Notes under the pieces: generated by a model | Told to the model about the DNA's origin: nothing | Seen by the model: the letters and a program-made list of their open reading frames with translations, nothing else | Database searches by the model: none | Translations under genes and position numbers: made by a program | From: Dechloromonas sp. A34 | GTDB taxonomy: Bacteria > Pseudomonadota > Gammaproteobacteria > Burkholderiales > Rhodocyclaceae | Length of the DNA: 64,000 nt | Assembly: GCF_026261605.1 (NCBI RefSeq) | Contig: NZ_CP102486.1 | Location: 682,001-746,000 of the forward strand | Direction of reading: 5' to 3' | Shown: positions 12,688 through 20,742 of the stretch, in pieces | Position numbering within the stretch: the first letter of the stretch is position 1 | How the letters are laid out: each line of letters starts with the position of its first letter

Positions 12688-12715
12688 CGTGGCGGGACCT
12701 GCACGCCCCGCCACG
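12688..12715 (-). terminator. possible terminator hairpin after the 12738-13094 gene
   Basis: Perfect 9-bp inverted repeat CGTGGCGGG / CCCGCCACG with a 10-base loop, 22 bases past the stop of the minus-strand gene at 12738. No T tract follows, so it is a weak intrinsic-terminator candidate. The rest of the leuS upstream gap (12511-12687) shows nothing I can name. Confidence 0.35.
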
Positions 12716-12737
12716 GAAAGTGGTCGGACTTACCCGG

Positions 12738-13094
12738 TCAGGCTGCTATTTTTTTTTGCGCGGCCATGCTCTGCCAGGTGTTCTGCCAGTAGCGATAGGT
12801 GTTCTGGGCGGCCATCATCGAGAGCAGCGACATCCGGCTCTGGTGGTGCCACATCCAGGACAGGCGCGGGGCCGGGCTCAGGGTGTATTCAGGCGTGCCG
12901 CCGACTTCGTCCTCGACGATGGCCAGGAAGCGCTCGACGGCGAGGCCCCAGTAATTCGAGCCTTCGGCCTTGCCGCAGAGAAATTCGGCTTCGGAAAGGG
13001 CGCGGCGCCAGAGCTTGAGGGCGAGTTCGTCGCTGATGCCAGCCTTCCGGGCAATCCAGGGAAGGATTTTTGGTGCGTTCATGCTGTTGTTCAT
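12738..13094 (-). CDS. conserved-looking small protein of unknown function
   Basis: A 118-residue, Trp- and Met-rich, mostly helical-looking protein (MNNSMNAPKILPW... ending AAQKKIAA). No signal peptide or membrane segment is evident and I do not recognise the family. The start is well supported: AAGGAG lies seven bases before the ATG at 13094. An in-frame ATG four codons later is the alternative. Upstream is an unusually AT-rich leader with several inverted repeats (13095-13345), shared with the divergent uvrD gene. Confidence 0.65.
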   Translation of the reverse strand: MNNSMNAPKILPWIARKAGISDELALKLWRRALSEAEFLCGKAEGSNYWGLAVERFLAIVEDEVGGTPEYTLSPAPRLSWMWHHQSRMSLLSMMAAQNTYRYWQNTWQSMAAQKKIAA

Positions 13095-13345
13095 GCTATT
13101 ACTCCTTGTGCTGCGTGGTGGTGCCACTCCTGAACTTCGACTGCCTTGTGGGCAGCAAAGTTTTGTGCACTGCAATATATTTTTGTTTAAGTATACTTCT
13201 GGCTTTCTCGCTGGGTGTAACCAATTGTTGCAGCTGTTATGTTGCGTTGCACAATTGCAACAGATTGGTCAGACCACTGAACGATGTGGCTTTTTGTGGG
13301 TGGGAATACTACGCCTTTAGTAATAACTTTTCAGCGAAATTTTTA
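13095..13345. promoter_or_regulatory. AT-rich divergent control region with inverted repeats
   Basis: A 251-base gap between the divergent 118-residue gene and uvrD, clearly richer in A/T than its surroundings. It holds CTGCC-ttgtg-GGCAG (13141-13155), a perfect palindrome AAGTATACTT (13189-13198), and TGTTGC-n11-GCAACA (13240-13262) nested around TTGC-n6-GCAA (13247-13260). These are candidate operators; no binding protein can be assigned from sequence alone. Confidence 0.45.
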
Positions 13346-15490
13346 ATGTCCGACCTCCTTTTTAATTTGAATTCGCCGCAATTGCAGGCGGTGACGTTGC
13401 CTCCAGTCCATGCCCTGATTCTGGCCGGCGCCGGCAGCGGCAAGACGCGGGTGCTGACGACGCGTATCGCCTGGCTGATGTCGACCGGGCAGGTCGGGCC
13501 GCATGGCCTGCTGGCCGTGACTTTCACCAACAAGGCGGCCAAGGAAATGACGGCGAGGCTGTCGGCTCTGGTCCCGATCAACACCCGCGGCATGTGGATC
13601 GGCACCTTCCACGGCCTGTGCAACCGGCTGCTCCGCGCCCACTACCGCGAGGCCGGCCTGCCGCAGACTTTCCAGATTCTCGACACGGCCGACCAGCTGG
13701 CCATGGTCAAGCGCCTGCTGAAGAACTTGAACGTCGACGACGAGAAATACCCGCCGCGCGAGCTCTGCCATTTCATCAATGCCCACAAGGAGCAGGGCGT
13801 GCGCGCGGCCCAGGCCGAGGTCTACGACAATTACACGCAGAAGCGCGTCGAGCTCTACGCCGAGTATGAGAACCAGTGCAACCGTGAGGGCGTCGTCGAT
13901 TTCGCCGAACTGCTGCTGCGCTGCTTCGAACTGCTGCAACGCAACGAGCCGCTGCGCAAGCATTACCAGGAGCGCTTCCGCTACATCCTGGTCGATGAAT
14001 TCCAGGACACCAACAAGCTGCAGTACGCCTGGCTGCAACTGCTGGCCGGCGGCGGCGCCAAGGTCTTCGCGGTCGGCGACGACGACCAGAGCATCTATGC
14101 CTTCCGCGGCGCCGAGGTCGGCAACATGCGCGATTTCGAGCGCGACTACGCCGGCGACAACATCATCCGCCTGGAACAGAATTACCGCTCGCACGGCAAC
14201 ATCCTGGCTGCCGCCAATGCGCTGATCAAGAACAACCGCGAGCGTCTCGGCAAGAATCTGTGGACCGATGCCGGCGACGGCGAGCCGATCCGCGCCTTCG
14301 AGGCCTATTCGGATATCGACGAGGCGCGTTTCATCGTCGAGGAAATCCGCGAACTGGTCCGCGACGGCGTGGCGCCGACCCAGATCGCGCTGCTCTACCG
14401 CTCCAATGCTCAGTCGCGAGTGCTCGAAAACGAGCTGTTCACCAAGAACGTGCCCTACAAGGTCTATGGCGGCCTGCGCTTCTTCGAGCGTCAGGAAATC
14501 AAGCACGCCCTGGCCTACCTGCGCCTGTTGGGCAATCCGGACGACGACACGGCCTTCCTGCGCGTCGTCAATTTCCCGACCCGCGGCATCGGCGCCCGCT
14601 CGCTGGAAAACCTGCAGGCCACGGCCCACCAGTGCAACAGCAGCCTGTACAACGCCGCCGCCTCGCTGACCGGCAAGGCCGGGCAGACGGTCGGCGCCTT
14701 TGTCCGGCTGATCGAGGCTTTGCGCGTCGAGACCGAGGGCCTGCCGCTGCCCGAGATGGTCGAGCACGTCATCGAGAAATCCGGCCTGGCCCAGCATTAC
14801 CGGACCGAGAAGGAAGGCCAGGACCGCCTGGAGAACCTCGACGAACTGATCAACGCCGCCGCCACCTTCGTCGACGACGAGGGCGCCATCGGCGAGGGCG
14901 GCGCCCTGGTCTCCTTCCTGACCCTCGCCTCGCTGGAAGCCGGCGAGCATCAGGCCGGCGAGGGCCAGGAAGCGGTCCAGCTGATGTCGGTGCATGCCGC
15001 CAAGGGACTGGAATTCGACGTCGTCTTCATCACCGGCCTCGAGCAGGGCCTGTTCCCGCACGACAACTCGGTCAATCAGGGGCGCGAAGGCCTGGAAGAA
15101 GAGCGTCGGCTGATGTACGTCGCGGTCACCCGCGCCCGCCAGCGCCTCTACGTGACCTGTGCCCAGACCCGGATGCTGCACGGCCAGACCCGCTACTGCG
15201 TGCCGTCGAGTTTCCTCGAGGAAATTCCCGAGCACCTGCTGAAGAAACTCAACAAGAAGAGCGAGTCGGCGCCTGCCGTGCCGGCCTACGGCTCGTTCGG
15301 CGGTGGTTATGCCGAGCCGGCAAGCGGCGGTCTGCGCGTCGGCCAGTCGGTCGAACACGCCAAGTTCGGGCTCGGGGTCATCGTCGCCACCGAAGGGCGC
15401 GGCGCCGAGGCCCGCGTCCAGGTCAATTTCGGCGGTGGGGCGGGCATGAAGTGGCTGGCTCTCGAATACGCCAAGCTGACGCCGGTCTGA
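13346..15490 (+). CDS. uvrD: UvrD/Rep/PcrA-type DNA helicase
   Basis: Superfamily 1A 3'-5' helicase acting in nucleotide excision and mismatch repair. The 714-residue protein contains the Q-motif region LNSPQLQAV, Walker A AGAGSGKT, motif Ia VTFTNKAAKEM, motif II DEFQDTN, motif III VGDDDQSIYAFRGA, motif IV LEQNYRS, motif V HAAKGLEFDVVF and motif VI VAVTRARQRLY. The C-terminal RVGQSVEHAKFGLGVIV segment is the Tudor-like tail of this family. I chose the ATG at 13346 (MSDLLFNLN); the frame is open further upstream but that part is intergenic and not protein-like. Confidence 0.95.
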   Translation: MSDLLFNLNSPQLQAVTLPPVHALILAGAGSGKTRVLTTRIAWLMSTGQVGPHGLLAVTFTNKAAKEMTARLSALVPINTRGMWIGTFHGLCNRLLRAHYREAGLPQTFQILDTADQLAMVKRLLKNLNVDDEKYPPRELCHFINAHKEQGVRAAQAEVYDNYTQKRVELYAEYENQCNREGVVDFAELLLRCFELLQRNEPLRKHYQERFRYILVDEFQDTNKLQYAWLQLLAGGGAKVFAVGDDDQSIYAFRGAEVGNMRDFERDYAGDNIIRLEQNYRSHGNILAAANALIKNNRERLGKNLWTDAGDGEPIRAFEAYSDIDEARFIVEEIRELVRDGVAPTQIALLYRSNAQSRVLENELFTKNVPYKVYGGLRFFERQEIKHALAYLRLLGNPDDDTAFLRVVNFPTRGIGARSLENLQATAHQCNSSLYNAAASLTGKAGQTVGAFVRLIEALRVETEGLPLPEMVEHVIEKSGLAQHYRTEKEGQDRLENLDELINAAATFVDDEGAIGEGGALVSFLTLASLEAGEHQAGEGQEAVQLMSVHAAKGLEFDVVFITGLEQGLFPHDNSVNQGREGLEEERRLMYVAVTRARQRLYVTCAQTRMLHGQTRYCVPSSFLEEIPEHLLKKLNKKSESAPAVPAYGSFGGGYAEPASGGLRVGQSVEHAKFGLGVIVATEGRGAEARVQVNFGGGAGMKWLALEYAKLTPV

Positions 15491-15503
15491 GCCGTCGTCA
15501 CGG

Positions 15504-16295
15504 TTAATCCGGCGGCGCCAGTGGCGCCGCGCCGGGCAAAGCCTCCAGGCTGCTGTCGTCCTTGAGGGCGAGGCCGGAGCGACCTAGGCGGCGGGCGCCG
15601 TCGAGCAGGTAGGTGAGCTTGCGGGCGGCTACAGCGTAAGACAGGCCTTCCGGGCGGACATTGGATATGCAGTTGCGGTCGGCGTCGGTCAGGCCGGGCC
15701 GCGGGCGATGGGTCAGGTAGATGCCCAGGCTGTCCGGCGAACTCAAGCCCGGCCGCTCGCCGATCAGGATGACGACGGTGGCGGCGCCCAAGGCCTCGCC
15801 GATGGCGTCGCCGAGGGCAACCCGCGCCTGTTCGGCGATCACCACCGGCGCGATCGACCAGCCGGGCAGCTGGCCGAGGGTGGCGTGCAGCAAGGGTAGG
15901 GCGTGCCGGGCGACGGCCAGCGACGACAGGCCGTCGGCAATGACGAAAACCAGGTCGGGCGCGGTGGCTGGCGCCGCCTTTTCCAGTGTGGCCAGACTGT
16001 CCGGCGTCAATTGCCGGCCGAGGTCGGGCCGACGCAGATAGGTGGCGCGGTCCGCCGCCTGGCTATGAACCGCGAGGTGGGCCAGGCCGACGGCGTCCAG
16101 CGCCGTGGCGAGGGCGGCGCCATCGAGCGGCAAATGCACGGCATCGCGGGCCAGCGCATGGGCCAGGCCGAATTCGAGCAGGGCCGAGGTCGGCAGGCTG
16201 TCGCCGCTGCGGCCGAGGGCGATGCGGGCGGCGGTATGACGGCGCAGGGCGCTCCAGGGATCGGGCGTGCCGGGCACGGAACGCCGCGCCGTCAT
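15504..16295 (-). CDS. eutC: ethanolamine ammonia-lyase small subunit
   Basis: EutC is the light chain of adenosylcobalamin-dependent ethanolamine ammonia-lyase, which splits ethanolamine into acetaldehyde and ammonia. The 263-residue length and the segments DPWSALRRHTAARIALGRSG, FVIADGLS, IGERPGLSSPDSLGIYLT, NCISNVRPEGLSY and a terminal helical region fit the family. Its start (16295) overlaps the eutB stop by ATGA. No reactivase (eutA), ethanolamine permease, aldehyde dehydrogenase or microcompartment shell gene is seen nearby. Confidence 0.95.
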   Translation of the reverse strand: MTARRSVPGTPDPWSALRRHTAARIALGRSGDSLPTSALLEFGLAHALARDAVHLPLDGAALATALDAVGLAHLAVHSQAADRATYLRRPDLGRQLTPDSLATLEKAAPATAPDLVFVIADGLSSLAVARHALPLLHATLGQLPGWSIAPVVIAEQARVALGDAIGEALGAATVVILIGERPGLSSPDSLGIYLTHRPRPGLTDADRNCISNVRPEGLSYAVAARKLTYLLDGARRLGRSGLALKDDSSLEALPGAAPLAPPD

Positions 16296-17686
16296 TTCGA
16301 AGCCCCGAGTTCGCCGGCCAGTTGCAGCAGCGCCTGGCCCGCCGCCGGCAAGGCCAGTTCGCCGTGGGCGTCGGTCAGCCCCATGCCGGCCAGCCAGTCC
16401 TCGAATTCGGGGGCGCGCTTGAGGCCCAGGCTGCGGCGCAGGTAGAGCGCGTCGTGGAAGGAGGTGCTCTGGTAATTGAGCATGATGTCGTCGGCGCCGG
16501 GCACGCCCATGATGAAATTGACGCCGGCCACGCCAAGCAGCGTCAGCAGCGTGTCCATGTCGTCCTGGTCGGCCTCGGCGTGGTTGGTGTAGCAGATGTC
16601 GCAGCCCATCGGCAGGCCGAGCAGCTTGCCGCAGAAATGGTCCTCGAGCCCGGCGCGGATGATCTGCTTGCCGTCGTAGAGGTATTCCGGGCCGATGAAG
16701 CCGACCACGGTGTTGACCAGCAGCGGCTCGAAAGCGCGCGCCACGGCGTAGGCCCGGGCCTCCATGGTCTGCTGGTCGACCTGCCAATGGCCGTTGGCGG
16801 AGAGTGAGCTGCCCTGGCCGGTTTCGAAATACATCAGGTTGTCGCCGAGCGTGCCGCGCTGCAGCGATTGCGCCGCGGCGCGCGCTTCGCGAAGCAGGGC
16901 GAGATCGATGCCGAAACTGCGGTTGGCCAGTTCGCTGCCGGCGATGGACTGGAACACGAGATCGACCGGCGCCCCGGTCTCGATGGCGCGGATCGTATTG
17001 GTGACATGGGTCAGCACGCAGCTCTGGGTCGGGATGGCGTAGCGTTGGCGCAGCTCGTCGAGCTGCTCGAGAAGCCCGCGGATGGCCGGCAGGTTGTCGC
17101 CGGCCGGGTTGATGCCGATCACCGCGTCGCCGCAGCCGTAGAACAGGCCGTCGAGCACGGCGGCGGCGATGCCCTTGGCGTCGTCGGTCGGGTGGTTCGG
17201 CTGCAGGCGGACGGCGAGCCGTCCGGGCAGGCCCAGGGTGTTGCGAAAGCGGGTGACGACCCGGCACTTGCGGGCGGCCAGGATCAGGTCCTGGTTGCGC
17301 ATCAGCTTGCTGACCGCGGCGACCATTTCCGGCGTCAGGCCGGGGCGCAGGGCGCTCAGTGCGGCTTCGTCGGCCGCTGCGGCGAGTAGCCAGTCGCGGA
17401 ATTCGCCGACCGTCAGATGGGCGACCGGCGCGAAGGCTGTGGCATCGTGGGTATCGACGATCAGGCGGGTGACTTCGTCGGCCTCGTAGGGGACGACGGC
17501 TTCGTTGAGAAAGTGACGGAGTGGCAGATCGGCCAGCGCCAGGCGGGCGGCCATCCGCTCGTGTTCGCTGGCCGCCGCGACCCCGGCCAGGCAGTCGCCG
17601 GAACGGGCCGGACTGGCCTTGGCGAGCAGGCTGCGCAGGTCGGGAAACTGATGGCGAAAGCCGCCGACGGTGGCTGTGTGATTCAT
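16292..17686 (-). CDS. eutB: ethanolamine ammonia-lyase large subunit
   Basis: Catalytic heavy chain of the B12-dependent ethanolamine ammonia-lyase (TIM barrel). The 464-residue product shows family segments such as GDCLAGVAA, NPAGDN, FETGQGSS, GPEYLYDGKQIIRAGLEDHF and MGCDICYTNHAEADQDDMD. It is the first gene of a two-gene eutBC unit and is divergent from a quinone reductase gene, with 129 bases between. No riboswitch or regulator gene is apparent in the gap, so control is unknown. Confidence 0.96.
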   Translation of the reverse strand: MNHTATVGGFRHQFPDLRSLLAKASPARSGDCLAGVAAASEHERMAARLALADLPLRHFLNEAVVPYEADEVTRLIVDTHDATAFAPVAHLTVGEFRDWLLAAAADEAALSALRPGLTPEMVAAVSKLMRNQDLILAARKCRVVTRFRNTLGLPGRLAVRLQPNHPTDDAKGIAAAVLDGLFYGCGDAVIGINPAGDNLPAIRGLLEQLDELRQRYAIPTQSCVLTHVTNTIRAIETGAPVDLVFQSIAGSELANRSFGIDLALLREARAAAQSLQRGTLGDNLMYFETGQGSSLSANGHWQVDQQTMEARAYAVARAFEPLLVNTVVGFIGPEYLYDGKQIIRAGLEDHFCGKLLGLPMGCDICYTNHAEADQDDMDTLLTLLGVAGVNFIMGVPGADDIMLNYQSTSFHDALYLRRSLGLKRAPEFEDWLAGMGLTDAHGELALPAAGQALLQLAGELGASK

Positions 17687-17815
17687 TTCTGCCCTTTCGC
17701 TGCCGGCGTCCGGTTTTCCGGCCCGCTATCGACCTGCCGGGTCGCGGTGGATTGGAATCATGCCCTGATGATACGCTCGGTGTTTTCCCGAGCAATTATT
17801 CTAGAGGAGAGCCCC

Positions 17816-18790
17816 ATGACCCACGCCATTCGCATTCACCAGACCGGCGGCCCGGAAGTCCTGCGCTGGGAGGAAGTTGACGTTCCGGCTCCCGCCGCCG
17901 GCGAAGCCCGGGTCCGTCATCATGCCGTCGGCCTCAATTTCATCGACACCTACCACCGCACCGGGCTCTACCCGCTACCGCTGCCGGCCGGGATCGGCCT
18001 CGAGGGCGCCGGCGTCGTCGAGGCGGTGGGCGAGGGGGTGACCGAAGTCAAGATCGGCGACCGCGTCGCCTATGCCGGCGGCCCGGTCGGTGCCTATGCC
18101 GAAGTGCGCAACATCCCTTCACATCGCCTGCTCAAGCTGCCTGATACCATCGGTTTCAACACCGCGGCCGCGATGATGCTGCAGGGCCTGACCGCCGCCT
18201 ATCTGCTGCGCAAGACCTACCGCGTGCAGCCCGGCGATGCGGTGCTGATCCATGCCGCGGCCGGCGGCGTCGGCCTGATCGCCTGCCAGTGGGCCAAGGC
18301 GCTGGGGGCGACGGTGATCGGCACGGTCGGCTCGGAAGCCAAGGCCGTGCTGGCCAGGGCGCATGGTTGCGATCATGTGATCAACTATTCGACCGAGAAC
18401 TTCAGCCAGCGCGTCCGCGAAATCACCGGCGGCGAAGGCGTGCCGGTGGTCTATGACGGCGTCGGCAAGGATACCTTCATGGGCTCGCTCGACAGCCTGC
18501 GCCCGCTCGGCATGCTGGTCACCTACGGTAACGCTTCCGGGCCGGTGCCGCCGTTCGACCTCTTGCTGCTCTCGCAGAAGGGCTCGCTCTTCGTCACCCG
18601 CCCGACCATCATGCATTACACGGCCAAGCGCGCCGATCTTGAAGCGCTCGGCGGCGAACTGTTCGGTGTCGTGCCCTCCGGCCAGGTGCGCATCGAAGTC
18701 AACCAGACCTATCCGCTGGCCGACGCCGCCCAGGCCCACCGCGACCTCGAGGCGCGCAAGACGACCGGTTCCACCATCCTCCTCCCATGA
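17816..18790 (+). CDS. NADPH:quinone reductase (zinc-free MDR family)
   Basis: A 324-residue medium-chain reductase of the quinone oxidoreductase (Qor) type. It has an N-terminal GroES-like half (GLNFIDTYHRTGLYP) and a Rossmann half with AAAGGVGLIACQWAKALGATVIGT, where the glycine motif binds NADPH. The usual zinc-ligand cysteines of alcohol dehydrogenases are not seen, as expected for Qor. The ATG at 17816 is preceded by AGGAGA. The stop overlaps the start of the TAXI gene by ATGA, so translation is coupled in a three-gene unit with the TAXI and ParA-like genes. Confidence 0.92.
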   Translation: MTHAIRIHQTGGPEVLRWEEVDVPAPAAGEARVRHHAVGLNFIDTYHRTGLYPLPLPAGIGLEGAGVVEAVGEGVTEVKIGDRVAYAGGPVGAYAEVRNIPSHRLLKLPDTIGFNTAAAMMLQGLTAAYLLRKTYRVQPGDAVLIHAAAGGVGLIACQWAKALGATVIGTVGSEAKAVLARAHGCDHVINYSTENFSQRVREITGGEGVPVVYDGVGKDTFMGSLDSLRPLGMLVTYGNASGPVPPFDLLLLSQKGSLFVTRPTIMHYTAKRADLEALGGELFGVVPSGQVRIEVNQTYPLADAAQAHRDLEARKTTGSTILLP

Positions 18791-20109
18791 TGGCTCGCTT
18801 CAAGGCCGGACTGCTCTCGCTGCGCGACCTGTTCGCCACCGCCTGGTGGATCGTCCTGATCGTCGGCATCGGTTTCGTCGTCGCCTACCAGTTCGTGCAG
18901 CCGGCGCCGCCCAGCCACATCGTCATCACGACTGGCGGCGAAAGCGGTGCCTACTACCAGTTCGCCCAGCGCTACGCGGCGATCCTCGCCCGCTCCGGGG
19001 TGACGCTGGAGGTCAGGGCCTCGGCCGGTTCGCTGGAGAACCTCGAGCGCCTGAAAAAGGACGAAGCGCAGGTCGGCTTCGTTCAGGGCGGGGTCATCGA
19101 GGCGAAGGATGACGAAGAAGCCGAGGATAGCGGCCTCCTGTCGCTGGGTAGCATGTTCTACGAACCGGTCTGGGTCTTCTATCGCGGCGATAAGACGCTG
19201 ACCCGGCTGACCGACCTGCGCGGCAAGCGCATCGCCATCGGCCAGGAAGGCTCGGGGGTCCGCCAACTGGCGCAGCAACTGCTGGCCGCCAACGAGCTTG
19301 AAGCCGATGCCAGCCTGCTGCCGCTGGCCGGCCTCAAGGCCGCCGAGGAACTGCAGCAGGGGCGGATCGACGCCGCCTTCATCATCGCCGCCGAGAAGGC
19401 GCCGGTGGTCCAGGTGCTGCTCCGCTCGCCGGGCATCAAGGTCATGAGTTTCGCCCAGTCCGGCGCCTACCAGCGGCGCTTCCCCTTCCTGACCAAGCTC
19501 ACCTTCCCGCACGGCGTCGCCGATCTGGTCCGCGATTTTCCGCCGGAAGACATCAAGGTCCTGGCCCCGACCGCCAACCTGATCGTCCGCGACGATCTGC
19601 ATCCGGCGCTGCAGACCCTGCTCCTCCAGGCGACCAGCGAAGTCCACGGCAAGACCGGCTTTTTCCAGGATGCCGGCGAATTCCCGTCCTACAAGGATCC
19701 GATGCTGCCCTTGTCGCCCGAGGCGGCGCGCTACTTCAAGTCGGGCTCGCCCTTTCTGCAGCGCTACCTGCCGTTCTGGCTGGCGGTGCTGATCGACCGC
19801 CTGATCGTATTGCTGGTGCCGATCATTGCCCTGCTCATTCCGCTGCTCAAGGTGGCGCCGGCGATCTACACTTGGCGCGTGCGTTCCAAGGTCTTCCGCT
19901 GCTACGGCGAGCTGAAGTTCCTCGAAGACGACCTCAAGAACCATTTCGAAGCGGCCAAGCTGGCCGACTACCGTAGCCGGCTCGATGCCATCGACGAGGA
20001 GGCCAGCTTGCTGCACGTGCCGCTCGGCTTTACCGATCTGGTCTATACGCTGCGCGAGCACATCAATCTGGTGCAGCATATCCTCGACAAACGGGAGAAG
20101 TTGGGATGA
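18787..20109 (+). CDS. TAXI-family solute-binding protein with membrane anchors
   Basis: A 440-residue protein with an N-terminal membrane segment (about 20-36), a periplasmic TAXI-type substrate-binding domain (IVITTGGESGAYYQFAQRYA, VGFVQGG, GKRIAIGQEGSG), a second hydrophobic stretch near 325-350 and a cytoplasmic-looking helical tail. TAXI proteins normally deliver substrate to a fused TRAP permease; none is encoded beside it, so it may serve as a membrane-bound receptor or use a distant permease. The ligand cannot be predicted. It overlaps both the upstream Qor-like gene and the downstream ParA-like gene by ATGA. Confidence 0.88.
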   Translation: MMARFKAGLLSLRDLFATAWWIVLIVGIGFVVAYQFVQPAPPSHIVITTGGESGAYYQFAQRYAAILARSGVTLEVRASAGSLENLERLKKDEAQVGFVQGGVIEAKDDEEAEDSGLLSLGSMFYEPVWVFYRGDKTLTRLTDLRGKRIAIGQEGSGVRQLAQQLLAANELEADASLLPLAGLKAAEELQQGRIDAAFIIAAEKAPVVQVLLRSPGIKVMSFAQSGAYQRRFPFLTKLTFPHGVADLVRDFPPEDIKVLAPTANLIVRDDLHPALQTLLLQATSEVHGKTGFFQDAGEFPSYKDPMLPLSPEAARYFKSGSPFLQRYLPFWLAVLIDRLIVLLVPIIALLIPLLKVAPAIYTWRVRSKVFRCYGELKFLEDDLKNHFEAAKLADYRSRLDAIDEEASLLHVPLGFTDLVYTLREHINLVQHILDKREKLG

Positions 20110-20732
20110 AAGCCTTTCTCGTCGCCAACCCCAAGGGCGGCTCCGGCAAGAGCACGCTGGCCACCAACCTGGCCGGCTACTTTGCTTCCAAACGCCACGA
20201 CGTGATGCTCGGCGACATCGACCGCCAGCAGTCCTCGCGCGAATGGCTAGCCATCCGGCCCTTCGCGCTGCCCAGCATCGATACCTGGGAGATCGGCGCC
20301 GACAACATTTCCCGCCCGCCCAAGGGTACCTCGCATGTCGTGCTCGATACCCCGGCCGGCCTGCACGGCAAGCTGCTGGAGAAAGTGCTCAAGCTGTCGA
20401 CGCGGGTCATCGTGCCGGTTCAGCCGTCGATGTTCGACATGCTGGCGACGCGTCACTTCCTGACCGAACTGCTCTCCGAAAAGGCTGTGCGCAAGGGCAA
20501 GGCCGATGTCGCGGTGATCGGCATGCGGGTCGATGCCCGGACCCGCGCCGCCGCAGAGCTGGAGCGCTTCTTCGCGACTTTCGACCTGCCGGTGCTGACT
20601 TATCTGCGCGACACGCAGACCTACGTCCAGGCCACCGCCGCCGGCATGACCCTGTTCGACCTGCCGCCCTCGCGCGCCGAGCGCGACCTCGAGCAGTGGC
20701 GGGCGATCATCGAGTGGGCCGAGGCGGGATAG
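20106..20732 (+). CDS. orphan ParA/MinD-like ATPase
   Basis: A 208-residue P-loop ATPase with the deviant Walker A motif of the ParA family (NPKGGSGKSTLATNLA), Walker A' in GDIDRQQSS and Walker B-like VVLDTPAG. There is no neighbouring parB or parS-like site, so it is not an obvious chromosome-partitioning gene. Small orphan ParA proteins often position proteins or complexes on the nucleoid or membrane. It is the last gene of the overlapping Qor/TAXI/ParA unit; convergent with the MFS gene after 10 bases. Confidence 0.9.
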   Translation: MKAFLVANPKGGSGKSTLATNLAGYFASKRHDVMLGDIDRQQSSREWLAIRPFALPSIDTWEIGADNISRPPKGTSHVVLDTPAGLHGKLLEKVLKLSTRVIVPVQPSMFDMLATRHFLTELLSEKAVRKGKADVAVIGMRVDARTRAAAELERFFATFDLPVLTYLRDTQTYVQATAAGMTLFDLPPSRAERDLEQWRAIIEWAEAG

Positions 20733-20742
20733 TTCCGGCTGC

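Noticed and set aside
13343..15358. 671-residue minus-strand frame opposite uvrD
   Set aside because: Shadow of uvrD codon bias; all helicase motifs are on the plus strand.
15504..17795. One long 763-residue minus-strand frame joining eutC to sequence opposite eutB
   Set aside because: Only the last part is eutC; the rest is the wrong frame of eutB, which has its own correct frame and an ATGA junction.
20106..20732. Chromosome or plasmid partition locus
   Set aside because: There is no parB, no parS-like repeats and no replication gene next to the ParA-like gene.
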